Assembly: GCF_000330505.1 (NCBI RefSeq)
Contig: NW_004443615.1
Span: 66,666 to 130,665, forward strand
Direction of reading: 5' to 3'
DNA: 64,000 nucleotides
Source of the DNA: Entamoeba invadens IP1
Lineage: Eukaryota > Evosea > Mastigamoebida > Endamoebidae
Shown here: positions 10,748 through 21,229 of the stretch, piece after piece
Layout of the letters: every line of letters starts with the position of its first letter
How positions within the stretch are numbered: the first letter of the stretch is position 1
Program-made: the position numbers and the translations under genes
Notes under the pieces: generated by a model
What the model saw: the letters and a program-made list of their open reading frames with translations, nothing else
Told to the model about the DNA's origin: nothing
Databases searched by the model: none

Positions 10748-11890
10748 TCACGACCACGTAACAGCACCGATCCTCTCGACCTCGTACCTACCCTCAGGCA
10801 AAAGGGAAAGCTTCTTCTGGATCAGGTAGTCTGACCAAAAGGTGTCTTCAAAACAGAGAGTCAGCTTAGGGAGCTTAAACACAGCCCCAACTTTATCTTG
10901 AACAAGACCAAAAGCCTTGTCCACTGCAAACCAGAAACCGTTCTGACCATCACCCTCACCAAGGTATGTAGTGCGTTTGATATTTTCCCGATAAGTACAA
11001 AACGTCACACTATTGCCTTCAATGACAAATAACGAGAATTTGTCGTCGTTCTCAACCCACTTACCTGGGATCAATACCTCCGAGTTGAATGTGCCTATTA
11101 TTGTGTTCCGCTTTAAATAGAAAAACACCATCAAATTCTTTTTGTTGCAAATGGAATCTACCAACTCTTTTCTGGTCATCTTGTCGTTTGTCGAAAAACT
11201 CTCCGTAAGAAACGTCACTTTGTTGAGCGAAATAGTGTTCATAAGTACTGCGACGACATCTGCGTTGATCTTGAAATTCTCTTCCATTAACCCAGCGACC
11301 ATCGCGTAATTTGCAACTTTGGGGCTTTTGGAACGCGAGCGGAACATATCAAGAGAAGGAGAAACCTCTGTCATTCGGAAAGGTTTTGGAATTTCGGTTT
11401 TACTTCGCGAAGAGAAATTCGTTTGTTGTACCTCAATTTTTAACTCAGCGATTTCGACGACGGAACTCTCAAAATGCTTCAAGATGTCATCTTTGCGATC
11501 AGTTGTGATTTCTCGCTTCGCAAGAGTCTCGAAAACAAAGTCCACAATTTCAAACACCTCGTTTCTGTATTGTGCAATTGCGTTAATTATAAATCCGTTG
11601 TCTTCCTCGGACTTTATCAGTGGCAGGTAATCTTCAACCGCTTTGATCCTTCCCAACTCTTTCAAACACTTCTCAACGTCCTCCTTTGTGAATTTCTCTT
11701 TGTAAATCTCAAAGAGCAAATTTTCGTTTTGAGAAAATTGAGAGGCACCTTGTTCGGAATATTTAAGAAGATGATGAAATGCGGCGTCGGCTTTCGGATA
11801 TTTCACAGACAATTCCAAGAGCCGTGCCTCTTCTTTAAGTTGCCGTAGTTCTTCTTTGAGTGCCAAGTATTCATCGTTCGAATCGCTCAT
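10748..11890 (-). CDS. coiled-coil protein with TLDc-like C-terminal domain
   Basis: A 380-residue protein starting MSDSNDEYLALKEELRQL. Residues 1-35 form a short coiled coil; 36-150 are helical. The C-terminal half resembles a divergent TLDc domain: LMVFFYLKRNTIIGTFNSE (about 247-265) followed by FSLFVIEGN, GFWFAVDKAFGL and a final strand ending EVERIGAVTWS. TLDc proteins in other eukaryotes are linked to oxidative-stress resistance and V-ATPase regulation; which applies here cannot be told. Two further TLDc-type genes lie at 14553 and 50876, so this is a local sample of an expanded Entamoeba family. The assignment rests on pattern, not on conserved catalytic residues. Confidence 0.7.
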   Translation of the reverse strand: MSDSNDEYLALKEELRQLKEEARLLELSVKYPKADAAFHHLLKYSEQGASQFSQNENLLFEIYKEKFTKEDVEKCLKELGRIKAVEDYLPLIKSEEDNGFIINAIAQYRNEVFEIVDFVFETLAKREITTDRKDDILKHFESSVVEIAELKIEVQQTNFSSRSKTEIPKPFRMTEVSPSLDMFRSRSKSPKVANYAMVAGLMEENFKINADVVAVLMNTISLNKVTFLTESFSTNDKMTRKELVDSICNKKNLMVFFYLKRNTIIGTFNSEVLIPGKWVENDDKFSLFVIEGNSVTFCTYRENIKRTTYLGEGDGQNGFWFAVDKAFGLVQDKVGAVFKLPKLTLCFEDTFWSDYLIQKKLSLLPEGRYEVERIGAVTWS

Positions 11891-12025
11891 GATGCTATAC
11901 TTTGTTCGATTTTTGAGATTATTTTCTATATTTAATAGTTAATGAAACATTTTGAAATTATAAACCACTTTCTTTTTGAAAAAAATTAAAAAAATAAAAA
12001 GTCAATTTATTGTTATTAATTTCAT

Positions 12026-12720
12026 TTATTTGAACGTTAATTTGCCAATCGGGTTGCTTTGCATCTCCTTTATGTTTTTCTTAATGATGTTGCAGATATC
12101 TTCCACAACTTTTTTTCTATTTTGGTTTGCGTCCACACTCTATTGTTTAGTTCTAATCACGACAAATTTATATTTTGATGTCCAAAAATTACTCCAAAAA
12201 AACAAACAGTCCACAAGAGTTCGTTTTTCATTTTCTCAAATTCACTCTTCACTTTCTTCTGAAATTCAACGTTTTCATATCTGTCGGCCACAAGACTTTT
12301 CCTTCTTCTATCTGCTTCATCAAGTGAAAGCTCTAAAAAGCAGACGATGTCGGGTTTTGGTAATCCCGAGTCCGGGATTTTGCACCACTCGGGGTCTAAC
12401 CCATTTGCAATACTGTAAACAATCCCGCTGAAGGCATAACGATCGCAAACAACTGTTACACCCTCGTTGATATTCTTTTCGATGATTTTAGCGACCTCCC
12501 ATCTATTGGCAGAGTAGAGTAAATGGACTGCTTGTTGTGGTAAGTTCTTGCCATGGAGAAAGTCGTCGATTAACTTACCGACGGCGGTTGAGCGGTCTGG
12601 GAAAGGTTGTGTGACACTTTTGATTCCCTCGGAATTCAGTTTCTGACATACACTGACAGACGCGGACGATTTTCCGCACTGATCTATCCCTTCCAACACG
12701 ACTAAAATACCTCGCGACAT
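12026..12720 (-). CDS. DTYMK: thymidylate (dTMP) kinase (2 exons)
   Basis: Join of 12208-12720 and 12026-12139, 208 residues, the usual length for dTMP kinase. It phosphorylates dTMP to dTDP, an obligatory step in dTTP supply. Visible motifs: P-loop EGIDQCGKSSA (10-20), QPFPDRSTAVGKLID, DRYAFSGIVYS (the DR(Y/H) substrate motif), and lid EADRRRKSLVADRYE. Unspliced, the protein would end in an unrelated tail after ELLWT. A 68-base intron (12140-12207, GTTTGT to ATAG, phase 0) removes it and adds a C-terminal helix, VVEDICNIIKKNIKEM, typical of the family end. The start ATG at 12720 gives the canonical N-terminus MSRGILVVLEG. Confidence 0.9.
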
Positions 12721-13324
12721 TTAGCCTTTTCAAGTTCTTTATTCCGACGCCGAGATTGAGAAAGAGATAAATTGAGGAATTTACTCATCGCCCATATAAA
12801 ATAATAATTTTATAAATTATAATAATTATTTTTTTTATAATTTTGCGAGTTTGAAGAAAATGTTTAAACAAATTTGGAGATAATAAAATTGATCTTCTTT
12901 CGAAATCTTGTGATTGATTTGTACAAAATAATACGAAAGAATTAATACTGCGAATTAATAAACAAAAGAACTGTTTACTCAGTTCTTTGGTTTCAAATTG
13001 CAGCCCGTCCACATTCATTTGCAACACAGTTTCACTCTTTCAAATGGATATAATTGAGATTGACAATTTTGGAAAGACAACTGAAAAACTGACCAAATGG
13101 AATGATTAATTTCCAAATCAACGAAATCGTTTTAAATCATTTCCCGAAAAATGATGTATGAAAATCGTAATGTACATACTCATCGAATTTTAATTGGATT
13201 GTACTAATCCTTAAAACTAAAAATAAATTGGTGATTTGCTCATAGTATTAGTACTCAACTATAAATAAACCATACCAAAAATCTAATGATTTTCCTTAAA
13301 ACTGAACTGAATTAATCACAAAAA
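12721..13324. other. intergenic region between divergent genes
   Basis: About 600 bases. A minus-strand frame (12785-13027) opens only with TTG and ends in a low-complexity Ile/Lys run, so I do not call it a gene. A GAACT-containing stretch near 12980 could be an Entamoeba GAAC-type promoter element for dTMP kinase, but the distance is large. Otherwise AT-rich. Confidence 0.4.
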
Positions 13325-14483
13325 ATGGACTGGCTTCGTCGATTTTTTGAAGAGAAAGCTTCTCAGATCATTGTGGAGACGACGCTTGAAGACCGCGTCA
13401 AGGAGGTTCTCAACCTTGACTCCAAGGTGGAGCGCATCACAACAGAGTACTCCAACCTCCCAAGTTGGTTGAGATCAAGGTACATCACATATATCTCAAT
13501 TTTTTCGGCTGAACTTACCTTCTCGTCCCTCCTTATATTATTCCTCGCGTTCCACCAACTTGTCAATCCAATCTCATTAATCATTTTTATCTTTTTGCAA
13601 TCCAGTGCCCTTTTCTGGTTGATTAACACATTGCAAAAGTCAAGTCGTCTTGTAAAGAAAGCTCGTTTGTTTTTTATTCCTCAACTTATCATTACTCAAT
13701 CTCGTTCAAAAAAGAAAACAAGATTGAGAATGGTCGAACGACAGCACGGTTAAGTGACAAAAAGTGATGAAAAAACAGAACAGCCAAACACTTCTCACAA
13801 AGAAGGTCGAGGAGCTAGTGAAGGATCGTGAATTTATTCGTCTCACTGGAACGTTGAAAAAGTATTCACACACTTTACAAGCCCAAAAGAAGGACATGGA
13901 AAATTACATCCGTCAATACATTGTGAAAGAAAAGGAAAAAGTAGCTGCACTCGCAAAGTCCGAGTACGAGAGGGATTTTGCACTTAAGATTCACCAATTC
14001 CAGGCGTCATTTCCACAAACCCTTAAGGAACAGATTTACAACAACCTCAAAATTGAGTTTGAAAGAGAGTTAGAGAAAGAGAAGAATATTTTGAAAACGG
14101 AATATGATAAAAAATTGCAAATAGAAATTGACAAACAAAATGAGATACTTGGAGGGAGGCGACTTGTGTTGTATCCAGCCATTTTGAACGAGGACGGCAA
14201 AGAAGATGGAAAGCATTCACCGAAAATAAAACGGCTCTCAAAGTATAAAAAGTGTCATTCTGTTGATTATTCTGTATCAAAACCAAAGGTGTCCAGACTC
14301 AACGATTTGAAGAAAAGAGACTCGCTATTGTTTTCTTCCATGGATCCTTCCGATGAAAATGTGGAAGAGTTTGAGCAATCGTCTCAAGATGAGAAGAGTG
14401 AAGGTACAGAAGTGAAATTGGAAAAATCAGAGAAGGAAGAGAAAATTGAAAAAATTGAGAACAAAGAAATAAAAACTGATTAA
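13325..14483 (+). CDS. Lunapark-like ER membrane protein (2 exons)
   Basis: Join of 13325-13664 and 13765-14483, about 352 residues. Lunapark stabilises three-way junctions of the tubular ER. The architecture fits: a short N-terminal helix region (MDWLRRFFEEKASQ), a coiled coil (about 25-45), two closely spaced hydrophobic segments (about 58-80 and 83-100), then a second coiled coil (KVEELVKDREFIRLTGTLKKY) and a long charged tail. A second coiled stretch and acidic C-terminus follow. The first open frame ends shortly after the membrane hairpin; a 100-base intron starting GTTTGT at 13665 and ending AAAAAG at 13764 (phase 1) joins it to the downstream frame. The acceptor is not TAG, so the exact junction is less sure. 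The C-terminal zinc finger typical of animal Lunapark is absent. Alternative: another reticulon-like hairpin protein. Confidence 0.65.
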
Positions 14484-14552
14484 TATATTTGATATCATAC
14501 AGTTATTGTTATAAATAAATTGATAACTCGGATCGCAATAAAGTTGATTATA

Positions 14553-16520
14553 TCATTCAAATGTATAGGCAAGGACAAACTCATACTCTGCAAATTGTGA
14601 TTTTCCAATTCCAATAACATCAATTGGATTTGGTTCATCAAAGTACCTTTCTTTGAACAATTCTCTTCGATCGACCTTGACTCCTCCAGTCGACCTCACC
14701 TCAAAGCATGTGTTAATTCTCAGAAGGACATAGTCCGAGTCGATTGACAGTAAGTCTGTCATGTATTTTGGTTTTGGTTTATAGACTTTCATTTGTTCAC
14801 CCCCGAAGAGCAAGTGTTTATCATCATGTCTGAGAGTGATGCACCCCTCTTTACCTTCTTCAGGGATGTGTGAGAAGTACCCTCCAAATATTTTTCCACC
14901 TTTCATTTTGATCACGATTATCACATTGGGTTTACCTTTGATTGCATTTTTGAGCTCTCCGTTTTCCTTTCCTCTTCTACTATCGAAAATCAATGTGGTG
15001 GTATTAACACGCTTTGCTAGAACTTGCGTCATACAGTCCAAGAACTTTCCAATCATCAACTGTTTTTCTTCAACTGTTTGAGGTAACGAAATATCTTTCA
15101 GTTGTTTGAGAGAAACGTTCTCAGTTTGTTCCGTCTTATATACGAGAGCATAGACTCGGACTTTTCTATATTCCTCCTTTCTAAGTATTCCAGTAATCTC
15201 TGTAGCATCAGGGGAGTTCGTGTACTTCTTGCTAACGCCTTTCATGTTTCTTAAATGGAATTGTCCACACAAATTGATCACAAAGAAGTTCTCTGCATAC
15301 ATGAAATTGTTAGCTCCCCCTCTTACTATGTCTCCACTGCCTTGAACGAAATTTCGTTTGCCAAGAAATTCTTTCTTCTCATTAAACAAAAAAAGAGTGT
15401 GTTCGGAAGTGTCTGTCGCACGAATTAAATAAACTTTGTCCGCCTCCACGCCATTCTTAAAAGCCATCACAAACGGTTTTCCACCGGTAATATCAAACAC
15501 AAGCGCCGAGTTCTTTTTTCCTAAGAACCCCTTAGTCAGTTGGACGATGTTAAACTCGTCCGTCTTTGAATCAAAAACGACTTTAAAATCATTCGACCCG
15601 GCCCATTCATTCACTGCTTGAAATTCTTGAGACTCAAACAGATTTGTGGTGTTAAGAGTTTTTTCTATAGAACATGTTACACATGAAGGATCTTCTGTTT
15701 CATACACCAAGAAATTGGAGACTGCTATATCCTTGCCACCAACGAGTGCATCAAATTGTTCACTTGAGTTGTATGACTCTTTGAAGTCATTTTTGCATAT
15801 TAAGTGGCGACTAGTAATTGCAAATGCGTGACAGATCTCAAAGAAATTATGGGAGCCTAAAGGTAGAACTATCAAAGTTTCTGTTGCCAGTTTGAGAGTA
15901 GTGAATTTCTTCATATCATTGAAATTGGTGTTGGATACCACAAGAAAATGTGATGGATCGTTTTTAATGAAGTGTGGCATTGAACTGGAATTTGTCATCT
16001 TTTGTATTGAACTTGAGTTATATGTTAAAACGACGGTATTGTTTGAGAGCGGCACTACAAAGAGCAAATTGCTTTTGCCATTGATCGCTTTATTTAAGAC
16101 ACGAGAGGTGTAGCCGTCCTTTTCTCCTTCAAAGATTAATTTTTTAATATTTCTATTTGTCCATTTGAAAATAATTTCTTTTGTCTTTTGAGTGTTTATG
16201 AAGTCGATTGTACGTTGTGGAGTGGGATATTCAATTGGGTGATCTTCTTTAGGAAGACATTTTGATTGTTTTTGTTGACTATTTTGATGTGTTTTCTCAA
16301 CTCGAGGACATTCAAAATCTTCATCTACAGTCACATCTATTTCATGTGAAGTGATTTGGGGAACTAAAGAAGAACAAGAGTCTAAAGCTAATGTTGTTAA
16401 CAATTCAATGGAATCTATCATATAAGATATAAGCGGATTGGAAAATGTGAGTAAACCCCGCATTTTGGATATGTTTGTTTGCAGAGTACAAAGACGTTCT
16501 TGTTGAGATGAAAACGACAT
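14553..16520 (-). CDS. large TLDc-type domain protein
   Basis: A 655-residue protein from ATG 16520 (MSFSSQQERLCTLQ). The N-terminus is helical. At least two TLDc-like units follow: one around 130-300 (IIFKWTNRNIKKLIFEGEKD, then NSNLLFVVPLSNNTVVLTYNS-type strands), and a clear one at the C-terminus (TTLIFDSRRGKENGELKNA, IIVIKMKGGKIFGGYFSHIP, final FVLAYTFE). A middle unit (VVFDSKTDEFNIVQLTKGFLG) may be a third. The short upstream frame reads YDENLCYDIELKNLTN and looks coding back to a TATAG at about 16578, so a small extra 5' exon is possible, but no GTTTGT donor is visible upstream. Function unknown; TLDc domains elsewhere bind the V-ATPase or protect against oxidative stress. It is convergent with the Lunapark-like gene, 69 bases away. 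Confidence 0.75.
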   Translation of the reverse strand: MSFSSQQERLCTLQTNISKMRGLLTFSNPLISYMIDSIELLTTLALDSCSSLVPQITSHEIDVTVDEDFECPRVEKTHQNSQQKQSKCLPKEDHPIEYPTPQRTIDFINTQKTKEIIFKWTNRNIKKLIFEGEKDGYTSRVLNKAINGKSNLLFVVPLSNNTVVLTYNSSSIQKMTNSSSMPHFIKNDPSHFLVVSNTNFNDMKKFTTLKLATETLIVLPLGSHNFFEICHAFAITSRHLICKNDFKESYNSSEQFDALVGGKDIAVSNFLVYETEDPSCVTCSIEKTLNTTNLFESQEFQAVNEWAGSNDFKVVFDSKTDEFNIVQLTKGFLGKKNSALVFDITGGKPFVMAFKNGVEADKVYLIRATDTSEHTLFLFNEKKEFLGKRNFVQGSGDIVRGGANNFMYAENFFVINLCGQFHLRNMKGVSKKYTNSPDATEITGILRKEEYRKVRVYALVYKTEQTENVSLKQLKDISLPQTVEEKQLMIGKFLDCMTQVLAKRVNTTTLIFDSRRGKENGELKNAIKGKPNVIIVIKMKGGKIFGGYFSHIPEEGKEGCITLRHDDKHLLFGGEQMKVYKPKPKYMTDLLSIDSDYVLLRINTCFEVRSTGGVKVDRRELFKERYFDEPNPIDVIGIGKSQFAEYEFVLAYTFE

Positions 16521-16843
16521 CAAATTCGTGAGATTTTTAAGTTCAATATCGTAACACAAATTCTCATCGTATTCTATATATTATAATTTATTATAAATTT
16601 AACTATATGAAATGACACTTCTTTTTTTTTAATTATTTACATTAACTAAAAATACTAAAAAAAGAAATAATACAAATTAAGTATTATTCTATAATACTTA
16701 TTAGAAAATTAATAATATAATATATTATAGTTTCACAAAATAAAACCAAAATTCATACAATATGAATAGTTTATTTTCAGTATTATATAAGTATTATATA
16801 GTATTATAAGTTATACTAATAATTAAACTATTTTTATTAATAT

Positions 16844-16882
16844 AATAAAACCTCAATAGTATACTATTTGAGGTTTTATAAT
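16844..16882. repeat. 39-bp imperfect palindrome upstream of Mgs1 gene
   Basis: Arms ATAAAACCTCAATAGTA and TACTATTTGAGGTTTTAT pair around a central TA with one asymmetric base. The palindrome ends about 50 bases before the ATG of the WRNIP1/Mgs1 gene, so it may lie in its promoter or 5' leader. Its size resembles the palindrome at 4842-4882, but the sequence differs. Confidence 0.5.
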
Positions 16883-16932
16883 AATTTGATATATATATAA
16901 TTCGATACTAGTTGATATCTTTAAAATACACA

Positions 16933-18684
16933 ATGAAACGAGGGAAATGGCCAACTACACTAGACGCATATTTTACGCCAAAGCGCGAGAATACAACTCA
17001 ATATAATAATGATATAACACCTTCTAATGATAAAATAAACTCTTTAACACCCATTCAAACACTTCCAAAGCTGACGTATATACCTTTGGCCGACAAACAA
17101 CGTCCAAAGCGACTTGAAGATGTGATAGGACAACAAATGGCGATTGGGAAAACGTCTCCATTTTACACGATGATACTTAACGACGAAGTGACGTCCACGA
17201 TTTTATATGGCCCTCCGGGGTCTGGGAAGACTTCGATAGCTGCGATCATACAAAACACGACGAAGAATCGATTTGTGCGGGTCTCAGCAACGAGCACTGG
17301 CAAGACTGAATTGAAAGACATCTTTACGGAAGCCAAGCGATATAAAAAGACTGGGAAAAACACAATTTTGTTTGTTGATGAGATTCATTCGCTCAATAAA
17401 TTGCAGCAAGACGCATTCTTACCGGTAGTGGAGGACGGGACTATCATCTTAATTGGGGCCACCACTGAAAATCCGTCGTTCGAAGTGAACAGTGCGCTGA
17501 TGAGTCGTTGCAACTTGGTTGTACTGAAGAGATTGACTGACGAAGACATGGTCCAAATCCTCAAAAAGGCAATACGGGAAGAATACACAGAGTCTCTTGT
17601 TGACATCAATGAAGACGCTTTACGGTTCATCGCATCTATTTGCGACGGAGACGCTCGGGCGGCTTTAAATAATGTCGAGCGGATATTCTTACACTTCGGG
17701 AAGATGAGTAAACCGAACATCCAAATGGAAATCAACCAACTCAATGAGGAGAGTCACAAGCTTGCGGAAAAGACGGAAGTAAAAGATAAAAAAGATGTAA
17801 AACTCGACAGTAAATTAGAGTCTAATTCTACTATTATTAACTTGAATGACAACAAGGAGAATGATGAAATAACTGATTCTAAAGTCCAGCCTGTAGATAC
17901 CGACGAAGAGCCTCCACAACTCAAGAAGACCGAAACTAAAATGAATAGTTCTGAAACTAATGAAGATACTATATTACTTGATTGCAAAAAAGAAGAGAAA
18001 GACGCCATTGTACCTCCACTCCACGTGGACAAAGAAATTATTCTGACGTACGAAGTTGTTCAACAATTTCTTCAGAAGACGATGTATAAATACGATAAAA
18101 GTGGAGAAGAGCATTATAATATATTGAGTGCCTTTCATAAGAGTCTAAGAGGCTCTGATGAAGATGCGGTGATGTATTGGTTACAACGAATGGTCTTAGC
18201 TGGTGAAGATCCTAAGAACATAGCCCGCCGAATGGTCGCATGTGCTGGGGAGGATGTTGGTGTCGCCGATCCCCAAGCTTTAATACTAGCCGTCAACACG
18301 TTTCAATCAGTACAAATGATCGGGTACCCCGAGTGTAATTTCTGTTTGGCGCAGTGTGCTTTATATATCGCACGTGCTCCAAAATCAGTGTGTACATTGA
18401 AAGCGATGTTACTTGCAAATGATTTGATCAAGAAGACTGGAGCCTTGCCTGTTCCTATGCATATAAGAAATGCTCCCAATGCATTATTAGAGAAGATGGG
18501 CTATAATAAAGGATACCAATATCCCCCAATGTTTGAGGGACCTTTAGAACAAACTTATTTGCCTGATAAATTGATTAATAAGCACATCATGTCTTATGAC
18601 CGCTTTGTAAAGAAGCAAGACAAGAAAGACATAGTCGCTTCCAAATCGATGGATCCAGACTTCTTTATCAAATACAAACATTAA
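16933..18684 (+). CDS. WRNIP1: Mgs1/WRNIP1/RarA-type AAA+ ATPase
   Basis: A 583-residue protein starting MKRGKWPTTLDAYF; the frame continues upstream only to a TTG. The family acts at stalled replication forks. Motifs: AAA+ entry LADKQRPKRLEDVIGQQ (about 52-68), Walker A GPPGSGKTS (93-101), Walker B FVDEIH (147-152), sensor 1 IGATTENPSFEVNSAL, arginine-finger region LMSRC, and the C-terminal clamp-loader-like domain with HYNILSAFHKSLRGSD, YWLQRMVLAGEDP, GEDVGVADPQAL and MHIRNAP. A lysine/acidic low-complexity insert of about 100 residues (about 269-366) separates the two. Instead of the N-terminal ubiquitin-binding zinc finger there is TTLDAYF, close to a PCNA-binding PIP box but lacking the leading Gln. 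The assignment is very secure. Confidence 0.93.
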   Translation: MKRGKWPTTLDAYFTPKRENTTQYNNDITPSNDKINSLTPIQTLPKLTYIPLADKQRPKRLEDVIGQQMAIGKTSPFYTMILNDEVTSTILYGPPGSGKTSIAAIIQNTTKNRFVRVSATSTGKTELKDIFTEAKRYKKTGKNTILFVDEIHSLNKLQQDAFLPVVEDGTIILIGATTENPSFEVNSALMSRCNLVVLKRLTDEDMVQILKKAIREEYTESLVDINEDALRFIASICDGDARAALNNVERIFLHFGKMSKPNIQMEINQLNEESHKLAEKTEVKDKKDVKLDSKLESNSTIINLNDNKENDEITDSKVQPVDTDEEPPQLKKTETKMNSSETNEDTILLDCKKEEKDAIVPPLHVDKEIILTYEVVQQFLQKTMYKYDKSGEEHYNILSAFHKSLRGSDEDAVMYWLQRMVLAGEDPKNIARRMVACAGEDVGVADPQALILAVNTFQSVQMIGYPECNFCLAQCALYIARAPKSVCTLKAMLLANDLIKKTGALPVPMHIRNAPNALLEKMGYNKGYQYPPMFEGPLEQTYLPDKLINKHIMSYDRFVKKQDKKDIVASKSMDPDFFIKYKH

Positions 18685-18872
18685 ATTAGTAATACTATAT
18701 TTTATACTATTTATACTATTTTTAAATATTACTAGTATTGTATAGTATACTATTATTACTATAATTTATAGTATTTATACTATTTTTTATTTTATAAATA
18801 CCAAATAGTAATTTTTATTGTTTGTGACTAGTTAACCTGAAATACTAAACAATCATTGTATACTAACTATAA

Positions 18873-21229
18873 CTAAAAACTCTTGTGAGCCATACTCTGG
18901 TCGGGGATCATCTGCGTAATCTGTAAAATATTTTCTTCTATAATTTTGCTCTTCACATTTAACGTTTCCATCACGTCCATAACTGTCCCTAAAACACGAG
19001 TCGCTTCTGTGTTTTCGAAAACTCGTAACCGATGTTTCTGGTCCGGTGGTAACTTGTCGAAGTTTGAGACATATTCGACCAAATTGATAGTGCCATAGAC
19101 TTCACTTTTACTCGCAACTAAACGTCTCTCTGCTACACATCTCCATGCTTCATTCGTCACATCCAATTTCCTTAATCGAGTCACCAACTTTTGACCGGAA
19201 GACACTGTTATGTTGTCTGTGATATCGATGATTCGTCCAACAACCTCATCGTCCTTTTCTTTCAAAGAAACTTCCATCACTTCATTCATTATTTTACTCA
19301 ACCCTTCAAATCGGGCTTGATCCACTAGTAAAGTCTCTCCTGTCAATTCTTCTAACGCTTGACACACTCCAATTCGTACTCGTCGCTTCCGTAGACTTTC
19401 ATTCAATCGTCTCCAATTGATTTCGCTCGGGCGCTGAATTGTTTGTCGCTCCTCTTCTATCAAATAAGCTCTTTCAAATCTGTTCGTCCCCTTCGGAGCA
19501 ATCTCCACTCCTTTAATCTTCTTCTCCACATCCCAACTCCGCATTAATTCGGAAAAACGGGCAACGTCTCCCACCTTCCCACCTAATGAAATGTTCTTAG
19601 TCAAATCAGATATCGTCGAATAGATCTCACTAAATGATAAACCACCCCACCACCCCTTTGCTTCGTTCAACATCTCAGGACGATACAAGACTTCACTGAA
19701 CATCGCCGTCTTCACAAACGTCGTTAAAAACTCAAACAAGTCATTCTCAAAACACAAGAAGTATTTCTCCTTGTCAAATACAACTCGCGGGCTATCAGAT
19801 ACCCACAAAAACCCTATAAACTCGTCAACCCCTTCTATCAACTTCGCAACATACCACCGAAACGCTAAATATGTCCGATCATCATGGGCACTCTTTAACA
19901 CTCGAAGTGCAGCAAACAAATCCCTTTGCATACTTAATGGAACCGCTACCATAGGCCCCATCACCGTTCCTCTATCCACATTCACACAGATGATCCCTCG
20001 ACTCGAATATTCAACGCAATCATCCTCCGCTTGTTGCGACACTATTCCAAGCAAAAACGGGCCTTGATTCTCAAAATCTGAGTACTCTGCGGGGGCTCGA
20101 GAAAAGTGCGAGTACTTCAGTGGACATAAGCAGTCGAGAAGTTGTGTCACCGAAAACACAACAGACGTCACCGATCTTGAAAACAGTGCTATTCGTTTGT
20201 TTAACACAAGAGAAAGAAACAACGTCACAAGTTGGACTTGTCCAATAGATTCAAGGAGTTTGCCAGGACTATTCATTGGATTAATGAAAGGCACGTTGTT
20301 ATTCTTTATAATATAATACACTGAATAGTACAGTGGCGTCTTCATTGTGAAAACTATTGAAGAGATCCCTTGTGTGAGTTTAACGCCGTACAACTGTTCT
20401 TGATAAAACGGATTAATTGTTGTGGGGGCATTTGATGGGGAGCGCTCCACTTTGGGGGGCACATTTTTCGTTCCGATTTTCATTGGAAATTTCAACGGAG
20501 TTGTTGTGTACGTGTGTTGCGGTGAAAAGGCGACAAATGGCGGAGGGGATGTCTTCTGCACAACCCGCTTTTGGGGAAAATTCAGATACGAAAATGGTAG
20601 AGTGAACGTCCCACGTTTCCACATGGGGACGTTCCCTTTATAAAATGCGACATTCACTATATCAGTCGTCGTGTTTTGGACAATTCTTAGATAGATACAA
20701 ATCTCGCCAACATTACCACACTTTTCTATTGAGTAACATTTTGTGAGTGAATAATATTCTTTGATTGGTATTGTAGTCGTCCCCAACGAAATTTCATTAA
20801 TGTCAAAATATGAGAAGAAAAGGACTTTAGGGAGGTCCTCCACTGCTCTAAGTGTTATTAAATATAATATATTGTCGTATCATTTATCACTGATTGTCAT
20901 TCACTTATATAAACAAACAAAATATACACAAAGGCGTTTTGTGGACACCCCTTTTGTGGAATTTGGATTTTTAAAAGTCTTCGGTTCACGCGACAAAGAG
21001 CAAAAACGTTGTTGACGGGCGTTTTGAATGAACACGAAATCACTACGCGTCAAATGGAATTGTAAAAGTACGTGTTAAAGCAAAATTCATTTGTTCGCGT
21101 ATAAATTAAAAAACAGTTCCTTTGTGATTTTGATATAATTGAATGAACGCTCAATGGAAATTATATACTCAAGAGATATTACACAATATTTAAAAAGAAC
21201 AAACGTTGGATTTCAATACGATAACTCAT
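18873..21229 (-). CDS. DENN-domain protein (3 exons modelled)
   Basis: Join of 21205-21229, 20919-21042 and 18873-20847, 707 residues. DENN proteins are usually Rab guanine-nucleotide exchange factors in membrane traffic. The central DENN core is clear: SPGKLLESIGQVQLVTLFLSLVLNKRIALF, then VTQLLDCLCPLKYSHF and GPFLLGIVS, followed by an acidic and Arg-rich C-terminus. The big frame opens only with GTG at 20843. A 71-base intron (20848-20918, GTTTGT to TTAG, phase 2) joins it to 20919-21042, which reads VISCSFKTPVNNVFALCRVN. A further 162-base intron (21043-21204, GTTTGT to GTAG, phase 1) reaches a 25-base first exon, MSYRIEIQ. All phases match and the total is a multiple of three. The first exon and long intron are the least certain part. 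Convergent with Mgs1, 188 bases away. Confidence 0.8.

Noticed and set aside
12785..13027. Minus-strand frame of 80 codons upstream of dTMP kinase
   Set aside because: Opens with TTG, ends in an Ile/Lys low-complexity run and has no family resemblance.
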